Of a stretch of 64,000 nucleotides of DNA, positions 10,127 through 22,306 are shown in pieces; the first letter of the stretch is position 1, and each line of letters begins with the position of its first letter. A program made the translations under genes and the position numbers. The notes under the pieces were generated by a model. The model did no database searches and was not told the origin of the DNA. It saw nothing but the letters and a program-made list of their open reading frames with translations. The DNA comes from Diplocarpon mali (taxonomy: Eukaryota; Ascomycota; Leotiomycetes; Helotiales; Drepanopezizaceae): positions 1 to 64,000 of the forward strand of contig JAENRP010000180.1 of the NCBI GenBank assembly GCA_024741835.1, read 5' to 3'.

Positions 10127-11194
10127 TTAAATACGACTGCTGACTTTCGCCAGCCGCTCTATCGACTCCCTCAAAACCTCTGCTACAATCTCTCCCGCTG
10201 GCATAACTTTCTTGACCAACCCCACGCCTGCTCCTGCGTAGGTCGTCATTCTTCCTTTCTCGCCCCAACCTTCGTCCCCCATCCTGATAGCCTCCTCATA
10301 TAACCTTGCATTTTCCTCTTCACTGAAACCCTTCTGGCTATCCCAATAAGTCTGATTCAGTACTCCCCTAGCATTGTATTTTTCCGGCCATCCATGAGTC
10401 CCTCTTGCCCTATCGTATACCGTCGTTCTTGCAGTCGTTACCCCGCCATCGGCAGCTTCAATAACAGCCTTTCGATAGCCCTCGCTTATCACAGCTTCCG
10501 GGCTTGCTAAAAACCGTGTACCCATACATACACCACTCGCACCCAGTGTCAGCGCAGCAGCCACTCCTCTCCCATCCATGATGCCTCCAGTGGCGATCAG
10601 CGGTATGTCTCCGAATCCCACGCTTTTTAAAACATCTGCACATTCAGGGAATAGAGCGATTAAAGAGCTGGACTGGGCAAGTCCGTGACCACCTGCGTCT
10701 GAGCCTTGAATCACCAGTACATCTGGCTTGCAAGTTCTCGCGGCTTCGAGAGCAGATGCCACAGTGCCAACCTGAATCCATATTTTAGTTTTCTCCTCGC
10801 TAGCCTTTCGAATGCCGTGTGTCCACTCAACAAGCTCTGCGCTATTTCGTGGGGCAAACAACCATGCTGCCGCTGGTTTCAGCCGGGCATTTTCAAATAT
10901 AGTGAGGGTTGCGGGAAGATCTGCCCCCCAACAAATGAAGCCCACGCCAATTGGCAGAACATCATTCGGTGTTCTTGGGAACGGAGACGCCTCGAGGGAG
11001 CTCGTGACTTCGGTAAGTAGACTTGACAATGTAGAGATATCCGTACCCGCACCGAGAAATCCCAGACCTCCAGCCCGAGACACGGCCAGAGCGAGTGGAG
11101 GAGTTGCTATGAGCCGCATCGGAGCAGATGTAATCAATGGTGTTTTGACCCATGCGTACTGGGATCGGAGAGTATGATGGTGGGAAGTAGCCAT
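10127..11194 (-). CDS. Nitronate monooxygenase (2-nitropropane dioxygenase family), copy 1
   Basis: A single-exon, 355-residue FMN-dependent TIM-barrel enzyme of the NMO family, which oxidises alkyl nitronates (such as propionate 3-nitronate) to the aldehyde or ketone and nitrite. Visible features are an N-terminal TPLITSAPM strand, SRAGGLGFLGAG glycine-rich turn, GVGFICWG, the Q-G-S-D-A-G-G-H-G motif carrying the family's catalytic-region His, ATGGIMDGRGVAAALTLGA and GTRFLASPEA phosphate-binding loops. Length is normal for the family. The gene is divergent from RPB11. A second, only distantly similar NMO lies at 46506-47558, so the two are not a recent duplication. The physiological substrate is unknown. 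Confidence 0.9.
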   Translation of the reverse strand: MATSHHHTLRSQYAWVKTPLITSAPMRLIATPPLALAVSRAGGLGFLGAGTDISTLSSLLTEVTSSLEASPFPRTPNDVLPIGVGFICWGADLPATLTIFENARLKPAAAWLFAPRNSAELVEWTHGIRKASEEKTKIWIQVGTVASALEAARTCKPDVLVIQGSDAGGHGLAQSSSLIALFPECADVLKSVGFGDIPLIATGGIMDGRGVAAALTLGASGVCMGTRFLASPEAVISEGYRKAVIEAADGGVTTARTTVYDRARGTHGWPEKYNARGVLNQTYWDSQKGFSEEENARLYEEAIRMGDEGWGEKGRMTTYAGAGVGLVKKVMPAGEIVAEVLRESIERLAKVSSRI

Positions 11195-11747
11195 CTCGAC
11201 TGGAAAAGTCAGAGACGGAACAATTAAGAATGAAGAGGAGACCTGGAAAACACAAGGTGTATCGGAAGTTGCAATGGCAACTGTGCTTCGATATATTAGC
11301 AGCTCTTGGGGTTTGACAAGGAAATAGAAATATGCTGGGAAGAATTGAAGATATGTGAATAATACACGACCACCGGGGAGAGTTAACCTGAGAATTTCGT
11401 CGGCTCAAGATACTAGCCGGCTTCAATTTAGAGCCTTGCCTATCAGGAAGAGTGAAGAGCGTCCTTAATTCATGGCCTCCCTTCAGTAGGCGTTGAGCTC
11501 TACCCCACTATTAGCTTGGCATATTTACTAGTGTCAATTTAGACTAAGATACCCGCAGAGCCTCAATTATTTCTATCCGAACCTCGAGTCAAAGGAAGTC
11601 TCAGTATTCGGACCTTTGAAACCAGTATCAACACGGGAACAGCTGGCTCCAAGAGCTCTCTGTCACTCGGAGATAGCTATTCTTTCTATCTGATTACACG
11701 AGCCAGCTAGCGATCATTCCGTAGAATTCCTCTTTCGAGCTGCAAAT
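11195..11747. other. Divergent promoter region of NMO copy 1 and RPB11
   Basis: A 553-bp stretch between two genes pointing away from each other, so it should hold both promoters. No conserved element stands out and no gene is visible. Confidence 0.45.
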
Positions 11748-12330
11748 ATGAACGCCCCAGATAGGTTTGTTACTTCAATCCTTTAAGCGCGTTGGGTCTA
11801 CGTCCAGATCGGCCTGCGCGTTGCTAGACGGGATGGGATCTTCAGTGGCGCATATCTGATTCCTCTTTCAGAGCTCAGAAGAAGAGCAAGGCTAAGCGCG
11901 CGTTAGATTCGAGTTGTTCTTGCTCGGCGATGGCGAGAAGAAAGTCTCTGAAGCCTCAGATACTCGTATGTTCCCTGGGTATTCTCGATCATGCTCTGCA
12001 GATCTCCAGCTTCGAAGACTAATCCACACAGGCACCTCCGATAGCTCCGTTTTCACGTTCAACAAGGAGGACCACACTCTTGCCAACATCCTGCGCGCCC
12101 ATCTTCTCAAAGACCCTCATGTCATGTTCGCCGGCTACAAGATTCCTCATCCTCTCTTCGCCAAGTTTGAACTCCGCATACAGACGGACGGCTCAATATC
12201 ACCCAAGGAAGCGCTGGTGAACTGCTGCAAGGCTCTGGTTGGTGATATGGAGATCTTGAGTCGAGAGTTTACCAAGGAGTACGAGCTGCGGAAGATGGTC
12301 AGTGGAGATGGTGCCGCTGGAGAAAATTAG
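11748..12330 (+). CDS. RPB11: RNA polymerase II subunit RPB11
   Basis: Exons are 11748-11764, 11907-11965 and 12032-12330 (introns 142 and 66 nt; GTTTGT and GTATGT donors, GCTAAG branch-like site in the first), giving 124 residues. The reading MNAPDRFELFLLGDGEKKV matches the start of RPB11. It is followed by VFTFNKEDHTLANILRAHLL, YKIPHPLFAKFELRIQTDG, and the C-terminal helix SREFTKEYELRKMV, which are the diagnostic blocks of the RPB11/RpoL family. RPB11 pairs with RPB3 in the alpha-like assembly platform of Pol II. The 17-nt first coding exon is needed to supply the start. Length is normal. Confidence 0.95.
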
Positions 12331-13736
12331 GAGATTTCAAGGCGACTAGACACGAGTACAATGGGTGCTTAGGGGTCTATGGATGGAGTTTGGGTTTGGC
12401 GCGGGTAGGCGGGCTGAGCATTTCAGGGCGTTATGGGCCACTCAAAACTCCTGCCAGGATACTAGCGATATCAATCAATTTTCATATTCTGAAAGTCCAG
12501 GTGAGGTAAGAAAATCTTCTAAAAGAAAAGTCATGCAGCAGTTCATCAAGGGCCCGCTCAATTACGAGCCGCGCTCAACTTGACTTATCAAGATATCATG
12601 ATGCCAATATAAAAATTGTGGCAAGTCTGGCTTCCCGAAGAAGCGGCGAGGAATTTTACTGCTCATCTTCGTACGCGCTTGACAAATAAGTATCTTTATT
12701 GCCATCACTATTAAATATTATATTTTCAGTTAAGAGCTGGGCCAGTGGTCTTTTCAAATGCCCAGAACCTTTTTCCTCGAGGATTTTCATGCCGCGGGAT
12801 GCGGATCAATGAAGTGACTAGCTAGATTCTCTCCTCCCCAATTTTGACTGAATAGTACCTCTATTAAATTACAAAAAAAGAGGCAAACCAGTTTGTGGAT
12901 ATAGGGCACTGCGAAAACTCAGTAATTTTGTTCCTCCTGCATGTATCAACTATCGTCCAGCCTCCTTTTTCATACATGCTGTTGTGTTTAGCTGCTCTCT
13001 TGTTTTAGAGATGCTACCTTATTTCCTCATCTAAGCTGCCACCATGCTATTTACCAGTGGATTTCATGTTCGGTAGATCTACGAAGGAATTAAAACGTTG
13101 CAATTGTGTCATTGTTGGACGTGAGTAATAACAAATCCAAGTTTCCCTAGAAATCGCAGCTTTGATACTATCTAATTTCAAGATCGGCGCAATCACAGCT
13201 CGATTTAGATGAGGAATCCGTTTTGACGAGACGTCCAGTTAGGTGGTACCATCACTACGCGAGAGGAGGATCAGGATGCTGTTTGGCCAGATACAAGAAC
13301 AACCCAACGCTCTCTCAGAATCATATGACATGTCAAGAGCACAGTCACTGGACCTGCGAAAAGCTTCGTGACTCCCGCTAGGCTGAATGACATCACTGTT
13401 GACTGTTGATTCAGATAGTCAAGGAGACTAGCCAGCAGAAGTCAAGTGGAGTGTCGAGGTGTGTCTTGTTCACGTTCAGTATGGTTATGCTTACTTGTAT
13501 CTGGATCTTGGTGGTGGTTTCAGTTCAATTTGCGATACAAATGTACAATCCAAAGGTACGGTCTAATCATACAGTCCAAACGATTAACCCAAATTCACAA
13601 CCCAAATTCACAACCCAAATGTACAATCCAAAGTACAAGCAAAACATAAGCAGGTCCTGTTCTGTGCCCAATTAACTCCAGTAAACACGCTCATTTATTT
13701 CCTCCGGACGAGCGTTTGACTTTCTTCCGTGGAGAT
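12331..13736. other. Intergenic, AT-rich, with a short local repeat
   Basis: About 1.4 kb between convergent RPB11 and the RING gene. The only structure seen is the imperfect repeat at 13539-13634, listed separately. An open frame across it (13406-13675) encodes a hydrophobic stretch but looks accidental. Confidence 0.4.
13539..13634. repeat. Short imperfect repeat cluster
   Basis: The 17-mer AAATGTACAATCCAAAG occurs at 13539-13555 and again at 13618-13634. Between them CCCAAATTCACAA is repeated twice in tandem, with shorter CCAAA-containing variants. This is probably replication-slippage repeat in non-coding DNA. Confidence 0.7.
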
Positions 13737-15461
13737 TTACGCCGACTCAGTGGAAGCCGGGATCACACGAGTTGAGCAGCTCTTGGTGATGCAACATGTC
13801 AACGATCGTCGTTTGGCACCTGCGAACTCTATTGCCACAAACGCAATTATCTTTGGAGCCAGTACAGGCGACACCGTCAATGGCCAGCTTCGGATTCTGT
13901 CGATGGCCTCTGAAATGACCTCAGCGTATAGGTCGGAGTCGTGAGACAGCGCTCTTCTATAGAAAGGTTCCAAATTGACAGGGATGGATCCAATAACCGA
14001 CTTAACTGTTGCGCGTTGGGGACGATTCACCTTGGCGCCATGCAGATACTTCTCGAGAGTAAGAGATGTCCAACGGGGACGGTATCTTCGTCCCTCGAGC
14101 TTCGGCATTGATTCCAGGGCCTTGATGAGGAATGCCCTCTCGTACACCAGGTCGTAACTTTCATCCAGATAGATCTTTGCGCACGTGATCTCCTTCAGCG
14201 TCTCGAGGCGGGAAGCAAACCGCTCGGCTCGCTTCAGGAAGAGGAATTTGGCGTCTGCGGAATCGAAGATGCTGTAGTTCATGATGCGCGCTCCCGATTC
14301 GATGCGTGGTCCTGGGCTCGAGTGTTCTTCGTACTGGATGTATTTCGCGTCCGGAGTGCCCTCCACGCTTGGGTCTGCCGGATTCCGCGCCGCAAGTTGG
14401 CAGTAGCTGGAGAGGAGCTCAGACTCGCTCTCGACAAATCGGCGGACGTATTCATCGTAGCCTCGCGACATCAGGGCTTCGAGAAGTGCGTTGTGCGCTG
14501 TTCTGAGTGCGTAATCGATCGTGGCATCGCTGCAATCCAACAAATCGGCAGCTTCTCATGGGATCAGTAAGTCTTCGCCAAATTCAGGATCAAGAACCAC
14601 CACTGACCTGCGTAAGGAACATCCCCAAAAACTTCTTGCATGTACTCCGGGACATAATGGATGGAATTCCTCATGGCCTCCGATCTCATGACAATCCGTA
14701 CTCTTTCGAGGAAATCTGCGAGCTTCGCTGGCTCTGTCTGAGACGTGACTTCCGACAAGTACACGTTGTTCATCAACTCGATGATTATATGCAACAGGAA
14801 GCTGGGGTGTAATTCGATCTGGTATATCGAATCAAAGATTAAGTGGAAGTCCTCGATATCTTCAATGTGGGCGTTGTGGGTGCGAAGCTCATGCTGCCAG
14901 CCTCGCAAGTCGAGAACCGGGGTCTGTGGATGATGCGTGATTGTGAATTCCTTGCGGCACATAGGGCATGTCGGCCGATGAGCGGAGCCGAACCACTTTG
15001 ATTAATTAGTGGGAATTCCCGGCGGGGAAGATATTTGAGAATGACGATTCGTTCTTGAGCATCCCAAGACGAGTGGATAGGGAAGCAAGAACTCGGGGAA
15101 AACTCACCTCCCACAGGCAGCTACCGTGAAAATCATGAGCGCAAACCGTCTGGATGCCTCTCTCATCATCTTCCCACCAGTGACTGATGGTGCCTTTCTT
15201 TTGGATGGGCTCGAAGCAGATGTTGCAGCTCAGCTCGGGATCCTGGTTGCTCGCGGGACCGCTGATCACGTCCTCGAAGCGAGCGTTACTGGAATCGGTG
15301 TGGCTTCCGTGCGTCTTGATAGAGACGTTTACTTGGGCAATGCGGATTTGCCTGTAAGCACGACTTAGGATGGTTTCTTTGGCCGTGTCGGCTTTCAGAG
15401 GGGAATCGGTAAACGGATCAGTGCGGGCGTCCAAACCGGCGGAGGTGGTGATCGAAGACAT
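13737..15461 (-). CDS. RING-H2 finger protein (probable E3 ubiquitin ligase)
   Basis: Exons are 15461-15108, 14995-14608 and 14551-13737 (introns 112 and 56 nt, GTGAGT and GTCAGT donors), giving 518 residues. The RING spans the first intron. Cys79 and Cys82 (CNIC), Cys107, His109, His112 and Cys115 (CAHDFHGSC) precede it, and Cys128/Cys131 (CPMC) follow, which is the spacing of a RING-H2 domain. The loop between the first two Cys pairs is longer than usual (24 residues, with a WWEDDERG segment). The remaining 380 residues are helical-looking with no domain I recognise. RING-H2 proteins normally recruit E2 enzymes; the target is not evident. The only strong upstream signal is a TATA-like box 230 bp before the ATG. 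Confidence 0.8.
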
Positions 15462-15688
15462 GGTGGAGTCGGGTAAATGGATGTGTCCAAAAGTTATTTG
15501 TCTTTAAGATGCGGATAATCGTTTGACTGACGAGGCCAGATGATAATCAAAAGTCTGTAAGAATGGTGTAAGAATGATGTAAGAATGATGAGTTGCAGTT
15601 GTTCTTGAATTAGGAGAGTTGGTATTGTATTCTGTTCTATGTGGTCCGTGAGATGAGTTCTGAGGGTTGGGATGGGAAGTTCTTCGTA

Positions 15689-15696
15689 CTTATATA
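15689..15696 (-). promoter_or_regulatory. TATA-like box upstream of the RING-H2 gene
   Basis: The minus strand reads TATATAAG here, about 230 bp before the start codon at 15461. The position is plausible for a core promoter with a leader of around 200 nt; it is unproven. Confidence 0.35.
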
Positions 15697-18600
15697 GGTC
15701 TGGGATCGGTCTAAGATGCAATCACTACCGGGTCCAAACCAGTGGGACCAAAATCTTAACACGCCAAAATAGTCGTTATCAGAATGACGGCACCAGCACT
15801 TCACCTAGGTTACCAGTTCTTAGCTTCTTTAATCCAACAGTGCCGCTGGTATGAACTGTTAGGTCCAATTATTCTAGGCACCGTATATGCTATCATCCTT
15901 AGTTAGTAATGTCTCTTCATTAAGCGAGAGCACTCCCCCCTTTCTTCCAGGGATAGATAGGCATACATGATGAATTTTACAAATGTAACCAAACAAATAT
16001 CTGATTAGGCTACCTTAGCATAGTACATTATTACTAGTACTATTCTGCTTTGCATCATTATGGTGCGCAGCGAGGAGTATATCGGCCGTGTCCTCATCAC
16101 CCTAACTGTCAAATAAGAGCTATTCTAGAACGTCTTGGATATTCGAATGTCTGTTTATCATACTCGTCTGAATAATTTTCCAGGCTATGAGAGCCAGATA
16201 CCGCGGTTAAGAACTATAGAGACGTCATAAAGAAACAAATGCTAGCCGATAGACAGAGAGAGAGGAAGGCCTGCTCGGCAGAAACATACCAAATTTAGGA
16301 AATGAAGCCTGTGGATGGAATGATTCCCCGCATACTATGAGTATCATGAGACGATCAGTTAAGACTAGGCCAAGCTAGTCTGTGCAGGTGTGCGGCGCCC
16401 CCGCACTCGAATGAAGTTTTTTGCTGGCTAGCTTATGCCACTATGTGACAATGTAGTCACTTGAGGTTCGCCCTAGTAGCGAAGTGGGTCTCCACTCATA
16501 CATTAGCAGTACTTCTCTATTACTTAAAATGGACTTGTTGCCACATTTTGAAATGTAATTTTAAGGGTGTTATATATAATAGCAGGCAGCTGCAAGTGTT
16601 ATCACTCAATATCCACGTTGATATCATAGAATACGTACCCCGGGTTACCCCAAATCCTGGTAATTAGTATACAGTGGCAACCGACCTTGAAGCAAAGATT
16701 TGATAAATTCCCAAATATACCAGAAATAATGGTTATTTTTAGATAACCGGCTCTTGTACGTCAGGTCATTCGAAATATCGGTTACTTGTTGTGGATAGCG
16801 GTTTTACACGTAGATTCCTGGCCAATAATACCCCTGTCGTTGTTGTCACAACTTTGATATGTTGTAGATGAGTATTACTGGCCAGAGTTGCTCAAGGTTT
16901 ATTAGGTAGTGGGAAATGGAGCCTCCCACCATCTTTTGTATAATAGCAACTTTTATCCCTCCAAAACAGTCCAGCAAGACTCACATTCCCAAAGTGGCCG
17001 TCTCAAGAGATCTTTGCAACGGTCCAGGGACGATGAACGGAGGTTGACCGTCTTCTTTTACGCATCCCTAGACTCCACCGAGTTATTGAAAGATCAGGCA
17101 ATAAAACTGGTTCATTTTGTGGTGGAGCTACTTGCGAGTTTCATAGATCCTATCATACGTTAGTATCCCTACTTTAGCTTGTTTGCAAGATTTTTTCTTC
17201 TCCAATGGCCTATTTACGACTCAAGAACGTCATTCTCCTCCTGTGCGGCTTCGACTACCTGAATTTTCAGATCTATAACTGTGCAATCACATGTACATCT
17301 GCCACTTCATTACCCGTCAACACTTGAGGGGGAAAAAAATGAGGAAATGCTTACAAGCCGAGTAAACCTTATCGTACTTTCTCTTTCTCTTCTCTTTTTA
17401 CTCCTCTTGCTTCTACTCATTGATAGCTTTACTTTGCTGGAAGAAATTTAGACCCGACCCAAGATTGAAAATGAAAAGGGAGCTCCCGCTCCTGGAAAGG
17501 AGTGTCTTGGAGTGCTCGCTTAGCATAAACTCATGTTCAGATGACGCCGCTAATACGACATTTCCAATTTTCTCATCAGCGAACTAATTTGGTGCGACAA
17601 AATCGTGCGAGCGACGGTACGATCCTTGCATTCTCCTAGCTGTTTGACCAGCCAAGACGGTGCTAGCACGAAACATAGTGTAGTGTTTGATAGAGAGCCA
17701 CAACAACGTATTTTGAGTATTGCAGAGGGTATTGGACACTTCGTGAGGAGTACGAGGCTTTCGTGCCACTGAGCTGACGCTGGGTTGTTAGATGTATGAG
17801 ATTCCCTGATATACTTGCTTCTGAGTTGTCCATTTGCTGTCTCAACGGATCGCTCAACCAGTGCCAGCAGTGTTGGGTAGCAGGTATGTCTGCCCTCGTC
17901 CATACATTCCTCTGCATCTTCCCACATCCTTACTGAACAGACCTAAAGCTCATAATAACAGTCAAGATATTGCGAAAGAGGGCGGCGGTTGGATCGCATG
18001 GAAGGCGGGCGAGTGTCCACTTTCAGTGATTTCGACTTTTTGAGAAGACCTTAAGTGAGGTTACGAGATTGGTGACTGAGTGAGAATCTCTAGTTTGCAG
18101 CTTCGGATCCCCATTTTTGTGGTGAAAAGTCTGGTTCTGAAGCTATTCAGTCGCTGCTGCTCGGTAGGATGGACGTCTTCAAGATCCGTTCCGGCACCAT
18201 GACTTCTCACTCTCCAGGAGATTTCTTACATGGTGGAGGTACTCTCACTGTACCGGCCTGGCTTCTCCTCAGCTTTGTTTCTGATATGTCGGGTGAAGGG
18301 TAGTTTCTATGGGACTACTCTCCATGCCTGCTTCCGACGATACCAGGTCTTTCGTCGCCTGGATTGGGAATCGCGGCTTCAAAGTCACAGCCAGAGTCCT
18401 CGCTGGCGCTGATATTGCTCGCCTACAATACGTTGTCGGACAGCAAAAGCGTGCACATCCCCAGGCTTACACCGAGCCTTGCTAGGCCGCTTATTGTGTG
18501 CCTCCTTGTCGACATCTTGAGCAGCCTTCGAAGACCAAGGAATATTGCGGCTCTGTCCTCCCTAGAGCACTATTGAAATAAAGCTTCGGGCCAGGTAGGT

Positions 18601-21600
18601 TCAATAATATATATGCTTGCGATCCCTGATAGATCCTCTACCCCGTAAGTTCAACCTCGTTCGCCGCGGATCCATTTAGCTCGTCCTACTATTCCTGACA
18701 TTTCAGGCAGTCCTCGACCTAGTCTTTGGCTTTTTGCCAAGGGCTTGAGCCATCGACAATAACTTCGTACGTTCGTAATCTACTAGATGCAAGTCAAACC
18801 CAAAATTTCTCTCTCGATGCGCCGATTTTCGAGGAGCAGTTGGTCCCGGCCTCGTTCTCCTCTAAATCTCTCTCATATTCGAAAAAGACTGCTACTCGAA
18901 GCTTGTAGGCTTTCTTTCATGCAGGCCTTGTGTTCAAAATGGCACCAAGTTGCAGAATTTGTAAAGTTTCGACAGAAGTGCTTGCACACAAGTTTCAAAG
19001 TTTGTTGCCAGAATATCCTCCTTGTCGTCGCCCTCTTCGGCAGTTTCTACTGAAAACTGAATCAGCCATAAATAAATATATAAATTGCTATGTTCTCCAT
19101 CTACGTCAGGGAATTCCACACTGAGGATCCTTTTACAACCGCAACGTTAAATTGATGGTCTCGGAAGCAGATCCTCAAAGAAAGAACTATAACTCCCCAC
19201 AGATATCATTTCTTTCGTCTTGCAAGCATCGGTCGACAAGGTTGTACAATTGTTTGCATCTTTGCTATCTTGCCGAGCGACATCCGCCTGCTCCACTTCT
19301 ACAGTACCTGGCTTCCTCCCAGGCAATGGAGGCACGTGGGTGATATCAATCAGCGGCCAATTACGTCACGAACCACCAAGATTGTAGAATCCCAAGACTG
19401 CAATATTTGGTCTTATGCCACCAAACCCAGAATTTAGGAGAGCTTTCCTAGAACACCTTTCCACTCCAGCAGAGACAGTATAATTTGTCTATGCTGTTCG
19501 TTGCCCACGTGCCTCAGGGACAGAGCCACCAAAAATCGAAGAAGCTGTTACGTGCCCAAGTATTGAGCTCCCCCCCTTTTTGATTTGGTTGCAGAACTGT
19601 ATGGGCCAGTTTTGTCGACGTGGATCGTTGACGAAAAGTAGGATCTGAGGCCGCCAAAACTTTACATGCACCTGCTTCAGAAGTGATGGATAGTGGCGAA
19701 CAAGGTAACGATGATACTAACACAAGCAACTGCATATAGAGCATCGATGAAGATCTTAACTGCTGCCGAAACAGTTGTCCTGGTGAAGGCGGTCTGCCAA
19801 TTGTAGAGGGGATAGAATGGTCAGAAATTTGGCGCAGAGCCAAGCTTGAGCAGGTCGCAGGCCACGTCCATTGCAGGGGAAATAAAGCCCTGTTTGAAGT
19901 TAGTCTCTGCTCGCAGTCCTGCCAGCGATAGTATGTTACGCTATGGATTGGGGACCTCAGCAAACACGGCATTGTGACGAAGAATGCAAGCTGATTCAGA
20001 CCGCAGAGCGTTGTGATCTGCGCAATCAAAACAAGGGAGTAACATGGCATATACCGGCTCATCGCCTTTCTGTGTGCCTTTCCCGTGGACAATCCTGCAA
20101 TCGGATTGTCTCCAACAAGGCTTTGTACAAGCTTTGCTGATCTAATCAATTCGATTTTTGCCGAAAAGAAGGCGCTCGCAAACTTGCCTGCAGAGATCAC
20201 AAGCCCACGAGACGTTGGTATCTTGGCCAAATTTACCATTTCTGATGAATGAAGACCCCGTGATAGTTGCAGCTATTGGCAGAGCATCAAGCGTGTTCAA
20301 GCAGTATTCCACACAAAGCTGATCCCGAATACATTCCAAGAGATGTCCTTTTCATATAACTGGCTTGCTGCAGCATTCTCTGGTAAGGCGCAGCGTTATG
20401 TTTCCTACCAAGGTATGCCACTTTGGACTAGTAGAGTTAATGCCTAGTTTCCTGCAAGCAATGGGCTGTTAATAATACTTAAAGTCGCTACTCTGAGTGT
20501 TCCGTTCTCTGCCATTGTGGTAGCGCCATTTGCGAGCACGAGCAAAGATCGACGAGCCAGCAAGACACATTTCAGTACAAATTATGAGAAGGGCGTTTGA
20601 TCAAGTATACAGATACCAATCGGTTTGGGTCGTTGGCCCACTTTCAGGTCTTCGTCCTGAAGTTCCCCATGAGACAGTCAATCAGAGCTACTGCATCCCA
20701 ACCAATATTGGAGACGAAGCGCATATTGAATACGAAAAATATGGATCTATAAAATCCGGGAGCCAGGTATCCCGACATGAGATAGTAAGCGACGCATCCT
20801 CGGGCTATTTGATAAATTGGTATGAGGTTTTTGATGTCCCAGGAAGCAAGAGGAGTTGACGCCTCCCGCTTTCTATATACTAGTTCCGTTTGATACGATC
20901 GCGGAGAGCGAAAGGGTGGTGATTGAGTTTATGACATAAAAAGCCAGCAGCGTGCTCATGATACCCAGCAATCCACCCTGGCCTGTCACTATATTAGGTA
21001 GCTAGATCACCCACAGAGCCATACATGAGAAATAATATAGCTAGCCGAGAATAAACAAAAACTCAAGATACAACAATGCTAAGGACATCTAAACATGTCA
21101 GCACATAAAGTGCCGAGACCCTTCCCGGCTTCTCATGTTCCCCAACTGTTCTTGACCCCAGCCCAGCTTTTGGTATTGATATTCCCCATTGCCTTCTTCA
21201 CCTCGGCCGCATGGCTACTCTGAACTGCAGCCATGTCGTGTTCGGAACCCGGGGTATGTTTCGGCCTGCGCACATCAGAATTCCTATTTCGCCCTTGACA
21301 GTCGTAAGATGCAGTCAACTTTCCGTCCTGGAACCGTCGTGCGAAGGAGGGCCGGATTCCTTCCTCGCTGGCTTGGAGGGATTCTGTTTTTCTGCTTGCA
21401 CACCGTTCTCAATGTCGTCGACAAGAGCCTGACATGGCGGTAAGTAATGTGGGAGCGAGGCAGCTAGCTAGCTTATCAGGTAAACACGGCTCCCTCTTCA
21501 TCACCACGTGAATATTGCGGCCAGTGCTTTGCAGCAGGCCCTGGTACTGGCGAGTGTATTTGCATGTGTTGTGTTATTTGCATTGGCCACACGAACTGAT

Positions 21601-22306
21601 ACTTACATCGTTGGTACTTCCAGTGAGAGTACATTCCTGGACTTCTTACGAATTAGCCGGCCCTCATGCAAACCATGCACAGTGGGTACCACTTGAGCTT
21701 GGCAAAACGCGGGCAGGGAACTGCTTCTTCGCTCGGAGGCCGCATTTTGCGCCGTCGACGAGCAACGCGAGGAAATGATGCGAAGGTAGAGAACGAGGCG
21801 AAGCAGAATGATGGCGATGAAATATTAAATCAAAGTAGCTTTATGCAGTCCTAATGGCAGCGACTCTCACGAGGCTAACAAGTCAAGGCACCTCCTTTTC
21901 TCTAAGGTCGGTAATCAGCAGAAAGCGACAGAGATAAGCCTTGCTCGGAGTGTCCAAATGCAGCTGATGATTGGTTGAGTCCCAGGACCCACATGCTTGC
22001 GGACTTGGGCTCAGGAGCCAGCAGGTGATCACAGCCGCGAGTCGAGAAACAACCGCTCGAGACGACAGAGGAGCGCTTGTTTCCCTGACAGTATCTTACC
22101 TTTCTTTTGCCTCGGGTGTTCGAGTAAGAATTTCAAAGATCCCCCGAATCAAGCTTATTCTTCAAGTTGGTTACTGTACAGTAAAAAATAAAATAGCTGA
22201 CTCCCCTGCGACAGTAACATTTGTTTTTCGTCAATACAAAACATGAGATAAAGACGCCCTCGGCCTCTACACTTCCTCGCACATATATTCGTATCACATC
22301 GACAGC
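15697..22306. other. Gene-poor region, no recognisable intact gene
   Basis: About 6.6 kb with no gene I can support. Stops are frequent on both strands. The longest frame (19514-20239, minus, 241 codons) lacks any motif I know. Frames at 17550-17927 (minus), 18300-18560 (plus, two overlapping readings) and 20530-20859 (plus) look locally protein-like and may be fragments of decayed genes. No terminal repeats, target-site duplications or transposase motifs were seen by eye. The segment 16000-17000 is the most AT-rich. Confidence 0.45.

Noticed and set aside
13406..13675. Small hydrophobic ORF over the 13.5-kb repeat
   Set aside because: Its repeated MYNPK residues come directly from the DNA repeat, and no start context or homology supports it.
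19514..20239. 241-codon minus-strand frame
   Set aside because: Longest frame of the gene-poor region, but no motif, no support from neighbouring splice sites and mixed hydrophobic/basic composition. Kept only as a possible decayed fragment.
20530..20859. Possible cytochrome P450 fragment (LRPEVPHETVNQ...CIP)
   Set aside because: The likeness to the substrate-recognition/PERF region is weak; no heme Cys motif or ExxR helix nearby.
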